DNA of 39,979 nt from an uncultured Clostridia bacterium (GTDB lineage Bacteria > Bacillota > Clostridia > Christensenellales > Borkfalkiaceae). The stretch spans positions 1 to 39,979 of the forward strand of contig CALVZM010000056.1 in the NCBI GenBank assembly GCA_944372515.1, in the 5' to 3' direction. The position numbers and the translations under genes are program-made. Below the pieces are notes generated by a model that worked only from the letters and a program-made list of their open reading frames with translations, made no database searches and was not told the origin of the DNA. This document shows, piece after piece, positions 25,144 through 34,039 of this stretch. Every line of letters starts with the position of its first letter. Positions within the stretch are counted from its first letter, which is position 1.

Positions 25144-25524
25144 TTAACCGATGAAGGCAATGATCGCCGCTACCATGCCCGCGCCGAGCAGGGCACCCGC
25201 AAAACCGCCCGCAAAGGCGGCGAGCAGCATTTTTTTCACGGTTTTTCCCGCGGCGGTGCGCTCTTTTAAGACCGATGCGGCATAGGACCTGCCCGCGGGC
25301 AGAGGGCGCAGGCAATAGACGCCGCGCGCTTTGTCGGCATAGCGCACGTCTATATATCGATTTTCTTTCAAATACGCGATCATACCGTCCGTTTCTTCCG
25401 CCGACGGCATGGAATCGGACGGATACGCGCGCAGCAGTTCTTCCCTGTCCGCGATCGTATAAAGATCGTCCGCGCAGAGCGCGTTGATTTGCCCCAGCAG
25501 AAGCGCCGTTTGACTGTCGAGCAA
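25144..25524 (-). CDS. Small winged-helix-like protein with C-terminal TM anchor
   Basis: A 126-residue paralogue of the next gene. N-terminal helices (MLDSQTALLLGQINALCADD) and SAEETDGMIAYLKENRYIDVRY, with GVYCLRPLPAGRSY as the wing, are followed by a basic linker (KERTAAGKTVKKM) and a Gly/Ala-rich TM helix (about 99-125). The function is unknown. The start is TTG at 25524 with AAGGA 8 nt upstream. It is first in a two-gene operon that ends in the terminator at 24736. A possible -10 (TATAAA) lies near 25571-25576 on the minus strand but has no good -35. Confidence 0.75.
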   Translation of the reverse strand: MLDSQTALLLGQINALCADDLYTIADREELLRAYPSDSMPSAEETDGMIAYLKENRYIDVRYADKARGVYCLRPLPAGRSYAASVLKERTAAGKTVKKMLLAAFAGGFAGALLGAGMVAAIIAFIG

Positions 25525-25602
25525 GGTATTTTCCTTCTTTTTTGTTCTTACTATGCCCCGTTCCCGCCCGTTTTATACCCCGCCGCACCGCTAAAAGGCA
25601 TG

Positions 25603-25626
25603 AAAAAAGTCCGGCGGTTGCCGGAC
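25603..25626 (-). terminator. Terminator of the plsX-rnc-smc-ftsY operon
   Basis: GTCCGGC / GCCGGAC with an AACC loop followed by six Ts on the minus strand, about 80 nt after the ftsY stop. Confidence 0.85.
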
Positions 25627-25704
25627 GAAAAAACGGACACTTTTACAGGAGGCAGACGCCGCGCGGACAGGATTGCAAATAGGATGCACGCTTTGCGGGA
25701 TACG

Positions 25705-26601
25705 TTACAAAATCGCTTCGACGAACTCTTCGGCGTCGAAGAGCGCGATGTCCTCCATCTTCTCCCCCGTGCCGACAAAGACGACGGGGATGTGCAAATC
25801 GCCGCAGAGGGAAACGATGAACCCGCCCTTGGCGGTGCCGTCCAGTTTGGTCAGGACGACGCCGTCGAGATCGACCGCCTCGTTGAACGCCCTTGCCTGC
25901 GAAACGGCGTTCTGTCCCGTGGTGGCGTCCAGCACGAGGAATTTATAGAACGACGCCTGCGGATATTCCCGTTCGACGACGCGGTGCATTTTTTTGAGTT
26001 CGTTCATCAGGTTGTCCTTGACGTGCAGCCGTCCCGCCGTATCCACGATGACCACGTCGGTGCCGCGCGCCTTGGCGGACGACACGGCGTCATAGACCAC
26101 GGCGGAGGGATCGCTCCCCTCTTCGTGCTTGACGATGCGCACCTTCGCCCGCTCCGCCCAGACGGAAAGTTGATCGCTCGCCGCCGCGCGGAAGGTGTCC
26201 GCCGCCGCGACCGTAACGCTCTTGCGGCGGTGGGTGAAATAGGCGGCGAGTTTGCCGATGGTCGTCGTCTTGCCGACGCCGTTCACCCCCACCAGCATGA
26301 TCACGCAAGGGTATTTGATTTCGGGCATGGGTGTCTCTTCCAGGATGTCCTGTATGATATCTTTCAAAAGATCGGTAACGTAATCCCCGTCCTTGATCTT
26401 TCCCTCGATGGCTTCCTGCCTGACCTGTTCGACGACTTCTTCCGCCATGGTAACGGACACGTCCGCGCCGATCAGGATCTCTTCGAGTTCATCGTAGAAC
26501 TCATCCCCGAGTTTGTTGCGGGAAAAGAGGGTGCGCAGTTTCCCCGCGACGTTGTCTTTGGTCTTTTTGAGTGCGGCGAACAGATTGCCGAACAATCCCA
26601 T
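25705..26601 (-). CDS. ftsY: Signal recognition particle receptor FtsY
   Basis: A 298-residue SRP-family GTPase that docks the SRP-ribosome complex at the membrane. Short N-terminal region with amphipathic [16 protein letters not shown], the four-helix N domain (about 20-90), then G motifs [10 protein letters not shown] (105-114), [12 protein letters not shown] (about 135), DTAGR and [10 protein letters not shown], and the C-terminal [13 protein letters not shown]. It lacks the long acidic A domain of E. coli, as is usual in Firmicutes. AAGGAG is present but about 14 nt from the ATG. It follows smc by 99 bp in the conserved rnc-smc-ftsY order. Confidence 0.97.
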   Translation of the reverse strand: MGLFGNLFAALKKTKDNVAGKLRTLFSRNKLGDEFYDELEEILIGADVSVTMAEEVVEQVRQEAIEGKIKDGDYVTDLLKDIIQDILEETPMPEIKYPCVIMLVGVNGVGKTTTIGKLAAYFTHRRKSVTVAAADTFRAAASDQLSVWAERAKVRIVKHEEGSDPSAVVYDAVSSAKARGTDVVIVDTAGRLHVKDNLMNELKKMHRVVEREYPQASFYKFLVLDATTGQNAVSQARAFNEAVDLDGVVLTKLDGTAKGGFIVSLCGDLHIPVVFVGTGEKMEDIALFDAEEFVEAIL

Positions 26602-26700
26602 ACTTGTTTTTTACTCCTTAATTCAGACTGTGTTGCGTCCGATTTGCCCCTGCCCGGCGAAAGGCTTCGCCGCGCAGACGGAAAAGCGGAAAAAACGGGC

Positions 26701-29700
26701 TCACTGCACGGTGTCCCCGCCCAGGCGGGACTCAACTTCGGAAAGTTTGACCGAAACGATCTTGGACACCCCTTTCTCCTCCATGGTAACGCCGAAGAGG
26801 GAATCTGCCTGGTTCATGGTCGGCTTTCTGTGCGTGATGACGATGAACTGCGTTTCCTTGGAGAATTTTTTCAGGTAACGCGCAAAGCGGTCGACGTTGG
26901 CGTCGTCGAGCGCGGCTTCGATCTCGTCCAGAATACAGAAAGGCATCGGGTTGCTCTTCAAGATCGCAAACAGGATGGCGATGGCGGCCAGCGCCTGTTC
27001 GCCGCCCGAAAGCAGGGAAATTTTGGTGAGTTTTTTCCCGGGAGGGCAGGCGTTGATCTCCACGCCCGCGTCGAGCGGGTCTTCGCAATCGGTATAGTCA
27101 AGTTGCAGTTCGGCTTTGCCGCCGCCGAAGAGTTCCTTGAAGATATACATGAAGTTTTCGTTGATGGTATTGAACCCCGCGTCGAAGCGTTCGCGCATGT
27201 CCGCCTTGATCTCTTCGAGCAGTTGCCGCGCGTCGGCAATGGCTTTCTCCACGTCGTCGCGCTGGACGGTCATCTCGTCGTAACGGGCTTTCAGCGCCTC
27301 ATAGTCTTCGAGCGCGTTGGCGTTGACGGGACCGAGCGCCGTGATCTTGCGCTTTAACGTCGAGATCTCGTTTGCCGATGCCGCAATGTCGTAATCGGGG
27401 TCGCGCAGCGGCAGGCAGTCCTCGTAAGAGAGCGAATATGCCTCCTCGATGCGCTGGCGGAGATTTTCCAGGTTGGTCTCGATGCGCCCGACTTCCACCT
27501 CACACTTGCCGCGGCGGGCGGTCGCCTCGTTGATCTTTTCCTGCACGCCCGTCTGACGGTTTTCAAGTTCGATCTGACGGAGGTTGATCTTCTGTTTTTC
27601 TTCCCCCGCGCGGTCGATCTCGGCGCGGAGCCTGTCCACCGTCTCCTGTTCCGCTTTGGTGAGCGCCTGGCGTTCGGCTTCGCGGTCCCAGCGCACGATC
27701 TCCCGTTCGTATTCGGCGATCTCGCCCTTCTGCCGCTCGATGGCGGCGCGCAGGTCGTCGCGCTCGCCGTTCAGGCGCAAAACGGTCTGTTGATCGCTCT
27801 CCAACCCGCCCGCAACGGAAGCGGCTTCGACCTGCAAGGCATTGCAACGCTCCTGCAAACTCTGCCGCGCCCGACGGAGATTTTCGTTTTCGCGCCGCTT
27901 TTTATCCCGTTCCTCGTCGGCTTCGACGCGGATCTTTTCCAATACTTTTTCGCTCTCCGAACTTGCCTGCGCCTCGTCGGAAAGGGTGTTTTCCTTCTGG
28001 CGGAGTTCGTTGAGCACGCCGTGATAGACAGTGATGTTGCCTTCCACTTCTCCGAAGAGTTGCTGCAAAGAGGCTTCCTGCTGGCGGACGGTGGCAAGGT
28101 CGGTCGCCGCCGCCTGGAACCCCGCGCGCAGTTCTTCGAGTTTTGCCTGCGCCGCCGTGCGCGCCGCCGCACACCCGTCGAGTTCGCCGCGCAGACGGGT
28201 CAGTTCGCCGCGGCGGGAACGGAGTTCCTCTTCACACTGCTTGATCAGACGCTCGTTCTGCAACAGATTGCCCGCGTCCTTCTTTCTGGAACCGCCCGTC
28301 ATGGCGCCGCTGGTCGCAATGATGTCCCCTTCCAGCGTTACGATCCGGAAGGCATGGGCATATTTCTTTGCAATGCGCACGGCGTTATCGTTGTTGTCGC
28401 ACACCAGCGTGTTGCCAAGCAGGTTGCGGATGACGGGGGCATAATATTCGTCGTATTTGACGATGCGGTCGGCAAGCCCCAGCGCGCCCGGCTCCGAGAG
28501 CGCGCGTTCGACTTCGCGGCTGTCGTATTTGGGACGCATGGAATCGACGGGCAGGAAGGTTACCACGCCGATGTTGTTGCGCTTCAAAAATGCGATGAGA
28601 TCGCGGGCATGCTCGCTGCTGGCGGTTACGATGTTCTGCATGGCGCCGCCGAACAGCGTTTCGATGGCGAGTTCATATTTGCTCTCGCAACTCACGATGT
28701 CGGCGATCATGCCGCGGATGCGCTTGTTGACTTCCGGATTGCTTTTTGCCGCCGCCAACAGACGGCGCACCGAATCCTTATACCCCTCGAAGCGGTTTTT
28801 GAGCCCCACGTACAGATCGAGGGAATTTTCCGCGCTTTCAATGCGCGCGTTGCAGGCATGGATGTCGTTGTTCAGGCGGTCATATCTCTCTTCCTCCGCC
28901 TTGACGGCGGCGTTCTGTTTTGCAAGAACTTCGTCCGCGGACGCGGCGAGCGCGGTGAGTTTTTTAATCTTTTCCGCGCAGATGGACAATTCCTCCCGCA
29001 GTCCGTCCCGCCGCTTTTCTTCCTTTTCGATGGCGGCGCGCACCTCTTCCATGCGCTCCGCGACGGCGGCTTTGCGCGCCGACAGGCTGCCCATGTTCTC
29101 TTTGAGTTGGGACAGGTTTTCCAGGGACGAAAGTTCGCGCACGCGATCCTGCATCGCGTCCTTTTCGTAAGACGCGATTGCCTCGTCAAGCGAGGCGATC
29201 TTACGGGAAAGACCGTCGCTCTCCGCCTTGATATCCGCGGCGCGCTTGCGTTTCTGCTCGATCGATCGGTCGCATTCTTCCAAGGCATGCCCTATTTCTT
29301 CAATGCGTTCTTTGCAGGAAGCGATGTCCGCCTTCGCGCCTTCGAGTTTTTCGCGGAAGGCGTTGGCTTTCTCCTTGTAGAGGCGGGCGTTGCCGCTCTT
29401 TTCCGTATTGCCGACGGTGTACTGCAAGAGTTGTTCGTTGAGTTGCGACAGACGTCTGTCCGCCGCGTCGAGTTCTTCGCGGTGCCTCTCGCGCTCCTGC
29501 AATATGGCAGAGATCTCGCCGTTGAACCTGCCGATCTCGCCGCTGAGCCGCTCCATTTCGCGGGTGTAGCGGCTCTTTTCCGTTTCGGCGTTTTCACGGC
29601 GGAATATGTAAGCGTTGACTTCGTGGTATTTGAGTTCCGCGGCGTATTCGTTATATTTTGCCGCCGTTTCCGCCTGTTTGGCAAGGGGGGTGAGTTGCCG

Positions 29701-30297
29701 CTCCGCCTCCGCCATGCGCTGTTTGTAGACGGCGAGGTTGTCCTCGGATGCTTCGAGTTTGCGCTCCACTTCCAATTCGCGTTGCTTATGGATCATGATG
29801 CCCGTCGCCTCTTCAAAGATGGTGCGGCGGTCCTCGGGTTTGGAGTTCATGATCTGCGCGACCTTGCCCTGCCCGATGATGGAATAGCCTTCCTTGCCCA
29901 CGCCGACGCCGTGCAAAAGGGCAACGATGTCTTTGAGACGGCATTTCTGGCGGTTCAGAAGGTATTCGCTCTCGCCGCTGCGGTAGAGCCGCCTCGTCAT
30001 CGCCACTTCGCCGTAGTCGATGTCAAAGAGTTTGGACGAATTGTCAAAAGTGAGCGTAACTTCGCAAAAGGAAAGGGAACGGCGCTTCTGCGTGCCGTTG
30101 AAGATGACGTCCTGCATGCTGGAACCGCGCAGGGTCTTGGCGGACTGTTCGCCGAGCACCCAGCGCACCGCATCCGCCACGTTGGATTTGCCGCAGCCGT
30201 TCGGTCCGACGATGCACGTTACGCCGTCCTGGAATGGAATTGTCGTCTTGTCGGCAAACGATTTGAAACCGACAAGTTGCATCTCTTTCAGATTCAA
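26701..30297 (-). CDS. smc: Chromosome segregation protein SMC
   Basis: A 1198-residue condensin ATPase, full length for the family. N-terminal Walker A is GPNGCGKSNVADAVRW (about 32-47). Two long coiled coils flank the hinge (about residues 510-680, with GAMQNIVTASSEHARDLIAFL). The C-terminal part has the ABC signature LSGGEQALAAIAILFA and Walker B CILDEIEAALDD. It works with ScpA/ScpB in chromosome organisation. The start is TTG at 30297, giving MNLKEMQLVGFKSFADKT, which matches the usual MYLKxLEIxGFKSFADKT; the Shine-Dalgarno is poor, but the gene lies 1 bp after rnc, so coupling is likely. The internal ATG at codon 6 would remove the first conserved residues. Confidence 0.98.
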   Translation of the reverse strand: MNLKEMQLVGFKSFADKTTIPFQDGVTCIVGPNGCGKSNVADAVRWVLGEQSAKTLRGSSMQDVIFNGTQKRRSLSFCEVTLTFDNSSKLFDIDYGEVAMTRRLYRSGESEYLLNRQKCRLKDIVALLHGVGVGKEGYSIIGQGKVAQIMNSKPEDRRTIFEEATGIMIHKQRELEVERKLEASEDNLAVYKQRMAEAERQLTPLAKQAETAAKYNEYAAELKYHEVNAYIFRRENAETEKSRYTREMERLSGEIGRFNGEISAILQERERHREELDAADRRLSQLNEQLLQYTVGNTEKSGNARLYKEKANAFREKLEGAKADIASCKERIEEIGHALEECDRSIEQKRKRAADIKAESDGLSRKIASLDEAIASYEKDAMQDRVRELSSLENLSQLKENMGSLSARKAAVAERMEEVRAAIEKEEKRRDGLREELSICAEKIKKLTALAASADEVLAKQNAAVKAEEERYDRLNNDIHACNARIESAENSLDLYVGLKNRFEGYKDSVRRLLAAAKSNPEVNKRIRGMIADIVSCESKYELAIETLFGGAMQNIVTASSEHARDLIAFLKRNNIGVVTFLPVDSMRPKYDSREVERALSEPGALGLADRIVKYDEYYAPVIRNLLGNTLVCDNNDNAVRIAKKYAHAFRIVTLEGDIIATSGAMTGGSRKKDAGNLLQNERLIKQCEEELRSRRGELTRLRGELDGCAAARTAAQAKLEELRAGFQAAATDLATVRQQEASLQQLFGEVEGNITVYHGVLNELRQKENTLSDEAQASSESEKVLEKIRVEADEERDKKRRENENLRRARQSLQERCNALQVEAASVAGGLESDQQTVLRLNGERDDLRAAIERQKGEIAEYEREIVRWDREAERQALTKAEQETVDRLRAEIDRAGEEKQKINLRQIELENRQTGVQEKINEATARRGKCEVEVGRIETNLENLRQRIEEAYSLSYEDCLPLRDPDYDIAASANEISTLKRKITALGPVNANALEDYEALKARYDEMTVQRDDVEKAIADARQLLEEIKADMRERFDAGFNTINENFMYIFKELFGGGKAELQLDYTDCEDPLDAGVEINACPPGKKLTKISLLSGGEQALAAIAILFAILKSNPMPFCILDEIEAALDDANVDRFARYLKKFSKETQFIVITHRKPTMNQADSLFGVTMEEKGVSKIVSVKLSEVESRLGGDTVQ

Positions 30298-30298
30298 T

Positions 30299-30997
30299 TT
30301 ACCGTACCTGTTCCTTCTCTAACCTTTCAAGAATTTTCTTTGCCGCCGCCTGTTCGGCTTCGGCTTTGCTGCCGCCCGTTCCCGTCTCTTCCATGCCCTG
30401 CGCGATCACGCGCGCGCGATAAACGGGACGGTGATCGGGACCGCTCTTTTCGGGGTCGGGATATTCCGCGCGCGGCAATCCCCTGCCTTGCAGGTATTCC
30501 TGCAAACGGCTCTTATAGTCCTTTCCCGCCGCGGCGGAGCCCGTGCGTCCGATACACAGTTCCGCCTCGATCAGTTTTTCACGGAGAAACCCTTTCGCCG
30601 CGGGCATGCCCCCGTCGAGATAGATGCCCGCCGCCAGCGCTTCAAACAGACTTGCCAGGGACTTTTTGCCGAGATTTTCCTGTCTGCCCGAAAACACGAG
30701 ATACCTGTCCAGCCCCAGCCGCTCGCAGACGGAACGGAGCATGCCGTTGGAGACGAGTTTCTTGCGCCGCTCGGTCATATCCCCTTCGTTCTCCTCCAAG
30801 CGACGGTATAACTCTTCGGAAACGCACAGTTCGATGACAGCGTCGCCGAGAAATTCCAGCCGCTCGTTGTTGATCTCCTCCGATGCCGACGCATGGGTGA
30901 AACAACGCCGCAAAAGCCGCCGCTCGGAAAAGGTATACCCGATGATGCTCTCGATCTCATCGAGTTCGGCGTCGGTCAGCGCCCGCCGCTCAGACAT
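30299..30997 (-). CDS. rnc: Ribonuclease III
   Basis: A 232-residue double-strand-specific RNase for rRNA and mRNA processing. The signature NERLEFLGDAVIEL (44-57) holds the catalytic Glu and Asp; the second acidic set lies in LASLFEALAAGIYLDGG. The C-terminal dsRNA-binding domain (about 155-228) includes KDYKSRLQEYLQ, GTGGSKAEAEQAAAKKIL. The ATG overlaps the plsX stop by 8 bp (translational coupling). Downstream are smc and ftsY, the order found widely in Firmicutes; acpP, usually between plsX and rnc, is absent here. Confidence 0.97.
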   Translation of the reverse strand: MSERRALTDAELDEIESIIGYTFSERRLLRRCFTHASASEEINNERLEFLGDAVIELCVSEELYRRLEENEGDMTERRKKLVSNGMLRSVCERLGLDRYLVFSGRQENLGKKSLASLFEALAAGIYLDGGMPAAKGFLREKLIEAELCIGRTGSAAAGKDYKSRLQEYLQGRGLPRAEYPDPEKSGPDHRPVYRARVIAQGMEETGTGGSKAEAEQAAAKKILERLEKEQVR

Positions 30998-32036
30998 TTT
31001 CTTCGCGGCACTTCTCCTCGATTGCCGCCAGATCGACCGAAGAGAGCATCTCCTCGATGGTCTGCGTCAGGTGGTTGCAATGCGCTTCCGCCGCTTTGAG
31101 CACGGAGGCGCAGATCGTTCTGCCCTTGGAAGAACCGTGCGATTTGATGACGATCTTTTTGAGCCCCAAAAAGACGGAACCGCCGTATTTATGATAATCG
31201 AGCATGGATTTCAGTTTGCCGATCGTGCCCCAGGCGCAGAGCGCGCCCAATTTGGTGAATATGTTGCGCGTCGCCGCCTCTTTGAGCACCGTCTGCACGG
31301 TCTTGCCGCAGCCTTCGATGGCTTTGAGCGCGGTGTTGCCGCTGAACCCGTCCGACACGATGACGTCATAGTCGCCGTACATCAGTTCGCGCCCTTCCAC
31401 GTTGCCCGCAAAATTGACGCATTCCATGTTGGAGAGAATGCGGTACGCCGCCCGATGCACTTCGTCGCCCTTATGTGCTTCCGCGCCGTTGTTGAGCAGC
31501 CCCACTTTGGGCTGCGCGACGCCGAACGCCGCCTTGGCATAAGCCGACGCCATGATGGCAAAGTGCGCGAAATGGATGGGCTTGCAGTCGAGATTGGCGC
31601 CGCAGTCGCAAAGGAGCGTCTGTCCGCCGTATACGTTGGGCAGCGCGGGACAGAGCGCGGGGCGGGAAATGCCTTTGATGCGCCCGATCATGAAGATGCC
31701 GCCGGCGAGCGTCGCGCCCGTGGAACCCGCCGTAACGAGCGCCACCGCTTCGCTGTCCCGTTTGAGCCGATCAAACGCCACGGTCAGGGAACTGTCCGTC
31801 TTGGTGCGGATGGCTTTGGTCGGAACGTCGTCGTTGGTGATGACCTGGGAGCAGTGCACGACTTCCATGCGGGAAGGGTCGTATTTATACTTTGCAAGTT
31901 CGGCGTCGAGCAGCGCCTTGTCCCCCGTCAGGACGACGGAAATGTCGTCGCGCGCGTCGAGGGACTGCACCGCGCCTTTGACGATTTCGCCGGGCGCGTT
32001 GTCCCCGCCCATGCCGTCAATGATAATCTTCATCAT
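30990..32036 (-). CDS. plsX: Phosphate acyltransferase PlsX
   Basis: A 348-residue enzyme that makes acyl-phosphate from acyl-ACP at the start of phospholipid synthesis. Conserved: KIIIDGMGGDNAPGEIVKGA at the start, TAGSTGATLAGG, LCDCGANLDCKP, GLLNNGAEAHKGDE, GNVEGREL and SDGFSGNTALKA. ATG 32036 is chosen because AAGGAG lies 10 nt before it; ATG 32033 immediately after is equally possible. Residues upstream are Arg-rich and overlap the leader. Its promoter begins in the last codon of vanW and drives plsX-rnc-smc-ftsY. The 85-nt leader is GC-rich with possible short hairpins; no FapR-like box is seen. Confidence 0.97.
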   Translation of the reverse strand: MMKIIIDGMGGDNAPGEIVKGAVQSLDARDDISVVLTGDKALLDAELAKYKYDPSRMEVVHCSQVITNDDVPTKAIRTKTDSSLTVAFDRLKRDSEAVALVTAGSTGATLAGGIFMIGRIKGISRPALCPALPNVYGGQTLLCDCGANLDCKPIHFAHFAIMASAYAKAAFGVAQPKVGLLNNGAEAHKGDEVHRAAYRILSNMECVNFAGNVEGRELMYGDYDVIVSDGFSGNTALKAIEGCGKTVQTVLKEAATRNIFTKLGALCAWGTIGKLKSMLDYHKYGGSVFLGLKKIVIKSHGSSKGRTICASVLKAAEAHCNHLTQTIEEMLSSVDLAAIEEKCREENV

Positions 32037-32128
32037 ATGCCTTTTTCTCCTTCGGATGTCCCCGGCGGGAACCCCTGTCCCTCGGGGGAAACGCCCGCGG
32101 CGGGAACGCCGCAGCCGCATTTCTATAT

Positions 32129-32157
32129 ATTATACCATCTTCCGAAAAAAATTTCAA
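32129..32157 (-). promoter_or_regulatory. Sigma-A promoter of plsX-rnc-smc-ftsY
   Basis: TTGAAA (32152-32157), a 17-bp spacer and TATAAT (32129-32134). The TGA within TTGAAA is the vanW stop codon, so the promoter overlaps that gene's end. Confidence 0.9.
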
Positions 32158-33185
32158 TCGTTTTGCACAACTTTCCCGCAGGAATTGCCCTTTTCGCCCG
32201 CCGCACCGCGTCCGCTTTCTCCCCCGCTCTCTTCCTGCGGCAAAAGGGGACATTCTTCGCGCTTTTTCTGCAATTTTTCCCGCACCCAGGCATAGGTATC
32301 CCGCCGCAGACGGACGCTGCCGACCCGCCTGCCGCGGCGGTAGCGCACGAGGTAACTCTCGCTTTTGAGCCCGTTCTTCCCGCGGCGGAGAACGCAGTCC
32401 TCTTCCCCCTCGACCTCCTCCGCGGGCGGCGGGGGCAGAACGCGCAAAACGGCGCTCTCCGTCCTGTATTCATACCCCGTCGCCCGTCCGTAGATCTCGG
32501 CGGTGATGCTGTTGCCGTCGGCGTGCATGCGGATGACCGCGGGGGCGCGCGACGGATTAAAAAAGCGCAAATCGCTCGCCGCGGAGACCATGGCGTCCAG
32601 TGAAGGGGGGACATAGCCCACTTGCAGGGAATGAGGATGCACTTCCCCGATGCGCATTCCCGCCAGCAGGGCGGCGTTGTAGAGCGTCGTGCTGACCTGG
32701 CAGACCCCGCCGCCCGTGCCCGTGGTGAACTCCCCCTCGAAAATGACCGCCGCGTCCTTGAACCCCCGCGCCGCCGTACGCTTGCCCACGCGGCGGTTGA
32801 AGGAAAACTCCTCCCCCGCCGCCAGACGGCAGCCGTCTATCAGTTTTCCCGCCAGACGGATGTTGTGCGACCGCGGCGCGTTGGAACCGTCGAAACGGGT
32901 GGTGAATCGGCTCAAAAGCACCTCTTCCCCCGTGCCGCCGAAAGCGCTTTGCGGGGGCGGGACCACCGCGCATGCCGCACACGCCGCACAAGCCGCACAA
33001 GCCCCTTCCCGCCGCGCCGCGGAAAAAACAAATTGCGGTCCCAAAGGAAAAATAAGGCAGAGAAAAAAGAAAAAGACGCCTGCCATGCCCGCAAACATCC
33101 TCTTTTTCGCGCCGTTTTGCAAATTGTTTTCTCCTTGCCGCGCCCGACGGAAATTTTCCGCAAAGCCCCTCTTCCGTTCTTTCAT
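32154..33185 (-). CDS. VanW-family membrane-anchored protein
   Basis: A 343-residue protein with a basic N-terminus, one TM or uncleaved signal (about 34-56), and then a Cys/Ala-repeat linker CAACAACAACA. The VanW domain is clear: FNRRVGKRTAARGFKDAAVI, then TGTGGGVCQVSTTLYNAALL, HPHSLQVGYVPPSLDAMVS and FFNPSRAPAVI. VanW occurs in some vancomycin-resistance clusters and widely in Clostridia; its biochemical role is unknown. There is no G5 domain, but a basic C-terminus (VRYRRGRRVGS) follows. ATG 33185 is preceded by an AAGGGGGCGGAG stretch. It is the third gene of recF-PHP-vanW. No van resistance genes are nearby, so resistance should not be inferred. Confidence 0.88.
   Translation of the reverse strand: MKERKRGFAENFRRARQGENNLQNGAKKRMFAGMAGVFFFFLCLIFPLGPQFVFSAARREGACAACAACAACAVVPPPQSAFGGTGEEVLLSRFTTRFDGSNAPRSHNIRLAGKLIDGCRLAAGEEFSFNRRVGKRTAARGFKDAAVIFEGEFTTGTGGGVCQVSTTLYNAALLAGMRIGEVHPHSLQVGYVPPSLDAMVSAASDLRFFNPSRAPAVIRMHADGNSITAEIYGRATGYEYRTESAVLRVLPPPPAEEVEGEEDCVLRRGKNGLKSESYLVRYRRGRRVGSVRLRRDTYAWVREKLQKKREECPLLPQEESGGESGRGAAGEKGNSCGKVVQND
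32973..33003. repeat. 9-bp tandem repeat in the vanW linker
   Basis: The unit GCCGCACA(A/C) is repeated about three and a half times in frame, encoding Cys-Ala-Ala repeats between the TM segment and the VanW domain. Length may vary between strains by slippage. Confidence 0.75.
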
Positions 33186-33205
33186 CTCCGCCCCCTTGCC
33201 GCCTT

Positions 33206-34039
33206 CTATGCCGACAGCCGCACGGCGCGCAGGAACGCATCGTCCGGCTCAAAGAAAGGCTCGCCGATCGTGCGTCCGCCCCCTTCGCGGTGAAAATCGC
33301 TCCCGCCCGTCTCCAACAGCCCCAGACGGGCGCAAAGCGCGCGATAATACGCCGTTTCACCTACAGTATGCGTGGGATAATTGCATTCTATACCGTCCAG
33401 CCCGCTTTCCCGCAGTGCGAAGATCAGCCGTTCGCGCTCCGCCGCGGGCAGAAATATCCTGCCGGGATGCGCCAGACACGCCACGCCGCCGAGGGCATGG
33501 ATGATCTGCACGGCATCGAAGGGAGTCGGTCTGCCCACGAAAGAGTAGGTCGGGAGGTCAGGACGGAAACAGTCGCAAAAGGCGTCGCGCACGCTCGGAT
33601 AAAAGCCTTTTTTCACCAGCGCCGACGCGATGTGGAAGGTGTGCGGCGGCACGTCTTTCTCCCGCACGGAGAGCACGTCCGCCGCGGAAAGGGAGATGTG
33701 CTTGTAGCGTTGCAACCGTTCCAGCACGTCGTCCAGCCGCGCATATGCCGCTCTCTCCCGCTCCCGCTGCGCGGCAAGGCACTGCGGCGCAGCCGCATCG
33801 TAGCCGTATCCCGTGATGTGCACCTTCGTTTTGCCTTCATAGGCGGAAATTTCCACGCCCGTAAGATATTTTACGCCCGCCGCGGCGAACGCGGCGCGCT
33901 TTTCCCCGTCGCCCGCGAAATTATCGTGATCGGTCAGGGAAGCGAGCATGACGCCGTTCCTGCGGCACGCTTCCGCCAATGCCGCGGGCGTGCAGGCGCC
34001 GTCCGAATAGACGGAATGTATGTGCAGATCGGCTCTCAT
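33206..34039 (-). CDS. PHP-domain metal-dependent phosphoesterase
   Basis: A 277-residue protein with the polymerase and histidinol phosphatase (PHP) fold. Metal-binding motifs in order: DLHIHSVYSDG (4-14), LTDHDN, GVEIS, HITGYG, CLAHPGR and GSDFHRE. Relatives (YciV/RnaseAM type) are 3',5'-nucleotide phosphatases or 5'-3' exonucleases; the precise substrate is not clear. The start overlaps the recF stop (ATGA). The stop is TAG (33206-33208), the only TAG terminator of 30 in the window. If UAG were read, eight residues would be added before a TGA overlapping the vanW ATG. As read normally, vanW starts 20 bp downstream. Confidence 0.92.
   Translation of the reverse strand: MRADLHIHSVYSDGACTPAALAEACRRNGVMLASLTDHDNFAGDGEKRAAFAAAGVKYLTGVEISAYEGKTKVHITGYGYDAAAPQCLAAQRERERAAYARLDDVLERLQRYKHISLSAADVLSVREKDVPPHTFHIASALVKKGFYPSVRDAFCDCFRPDLPTYSFVGRPTPFDAVQIIHALGGVACLAHPGRIFLPAAERERLIFALRESGLDGIECNYPTHTVGETAYYRALCARLGLLETGGSDFHREGGGRTIGEPFFEPDDAFLRAVRLSA

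Noticed and set aside
23257-25269. A 670-codon plus-strand open frame opposite uvrB
   Set aside because: Antisense to uvrB and the small paralogues; composition is that of a reverse-complement frame.
27790-30837. A 1015-codon plus-strand open frame opposite smc
   Set aside because: It is antisense to a full-length SMC with all motifs. GC-rich codon bias leaves long open frames on the other strand.
32037-32128. A riboswitch or FapR operator in the plsX leader
   Set aside because: The leader is GC-rich with small hairpins only; I find no known riboswitch core and no FapR-like palindrome.
32154-33185. Vancomycin resistance locus
   Set aside because: A lone VanW-domain gene without vanH, vanA/B, vanX or vanRS; such genes are common in Clostridia without resistance.
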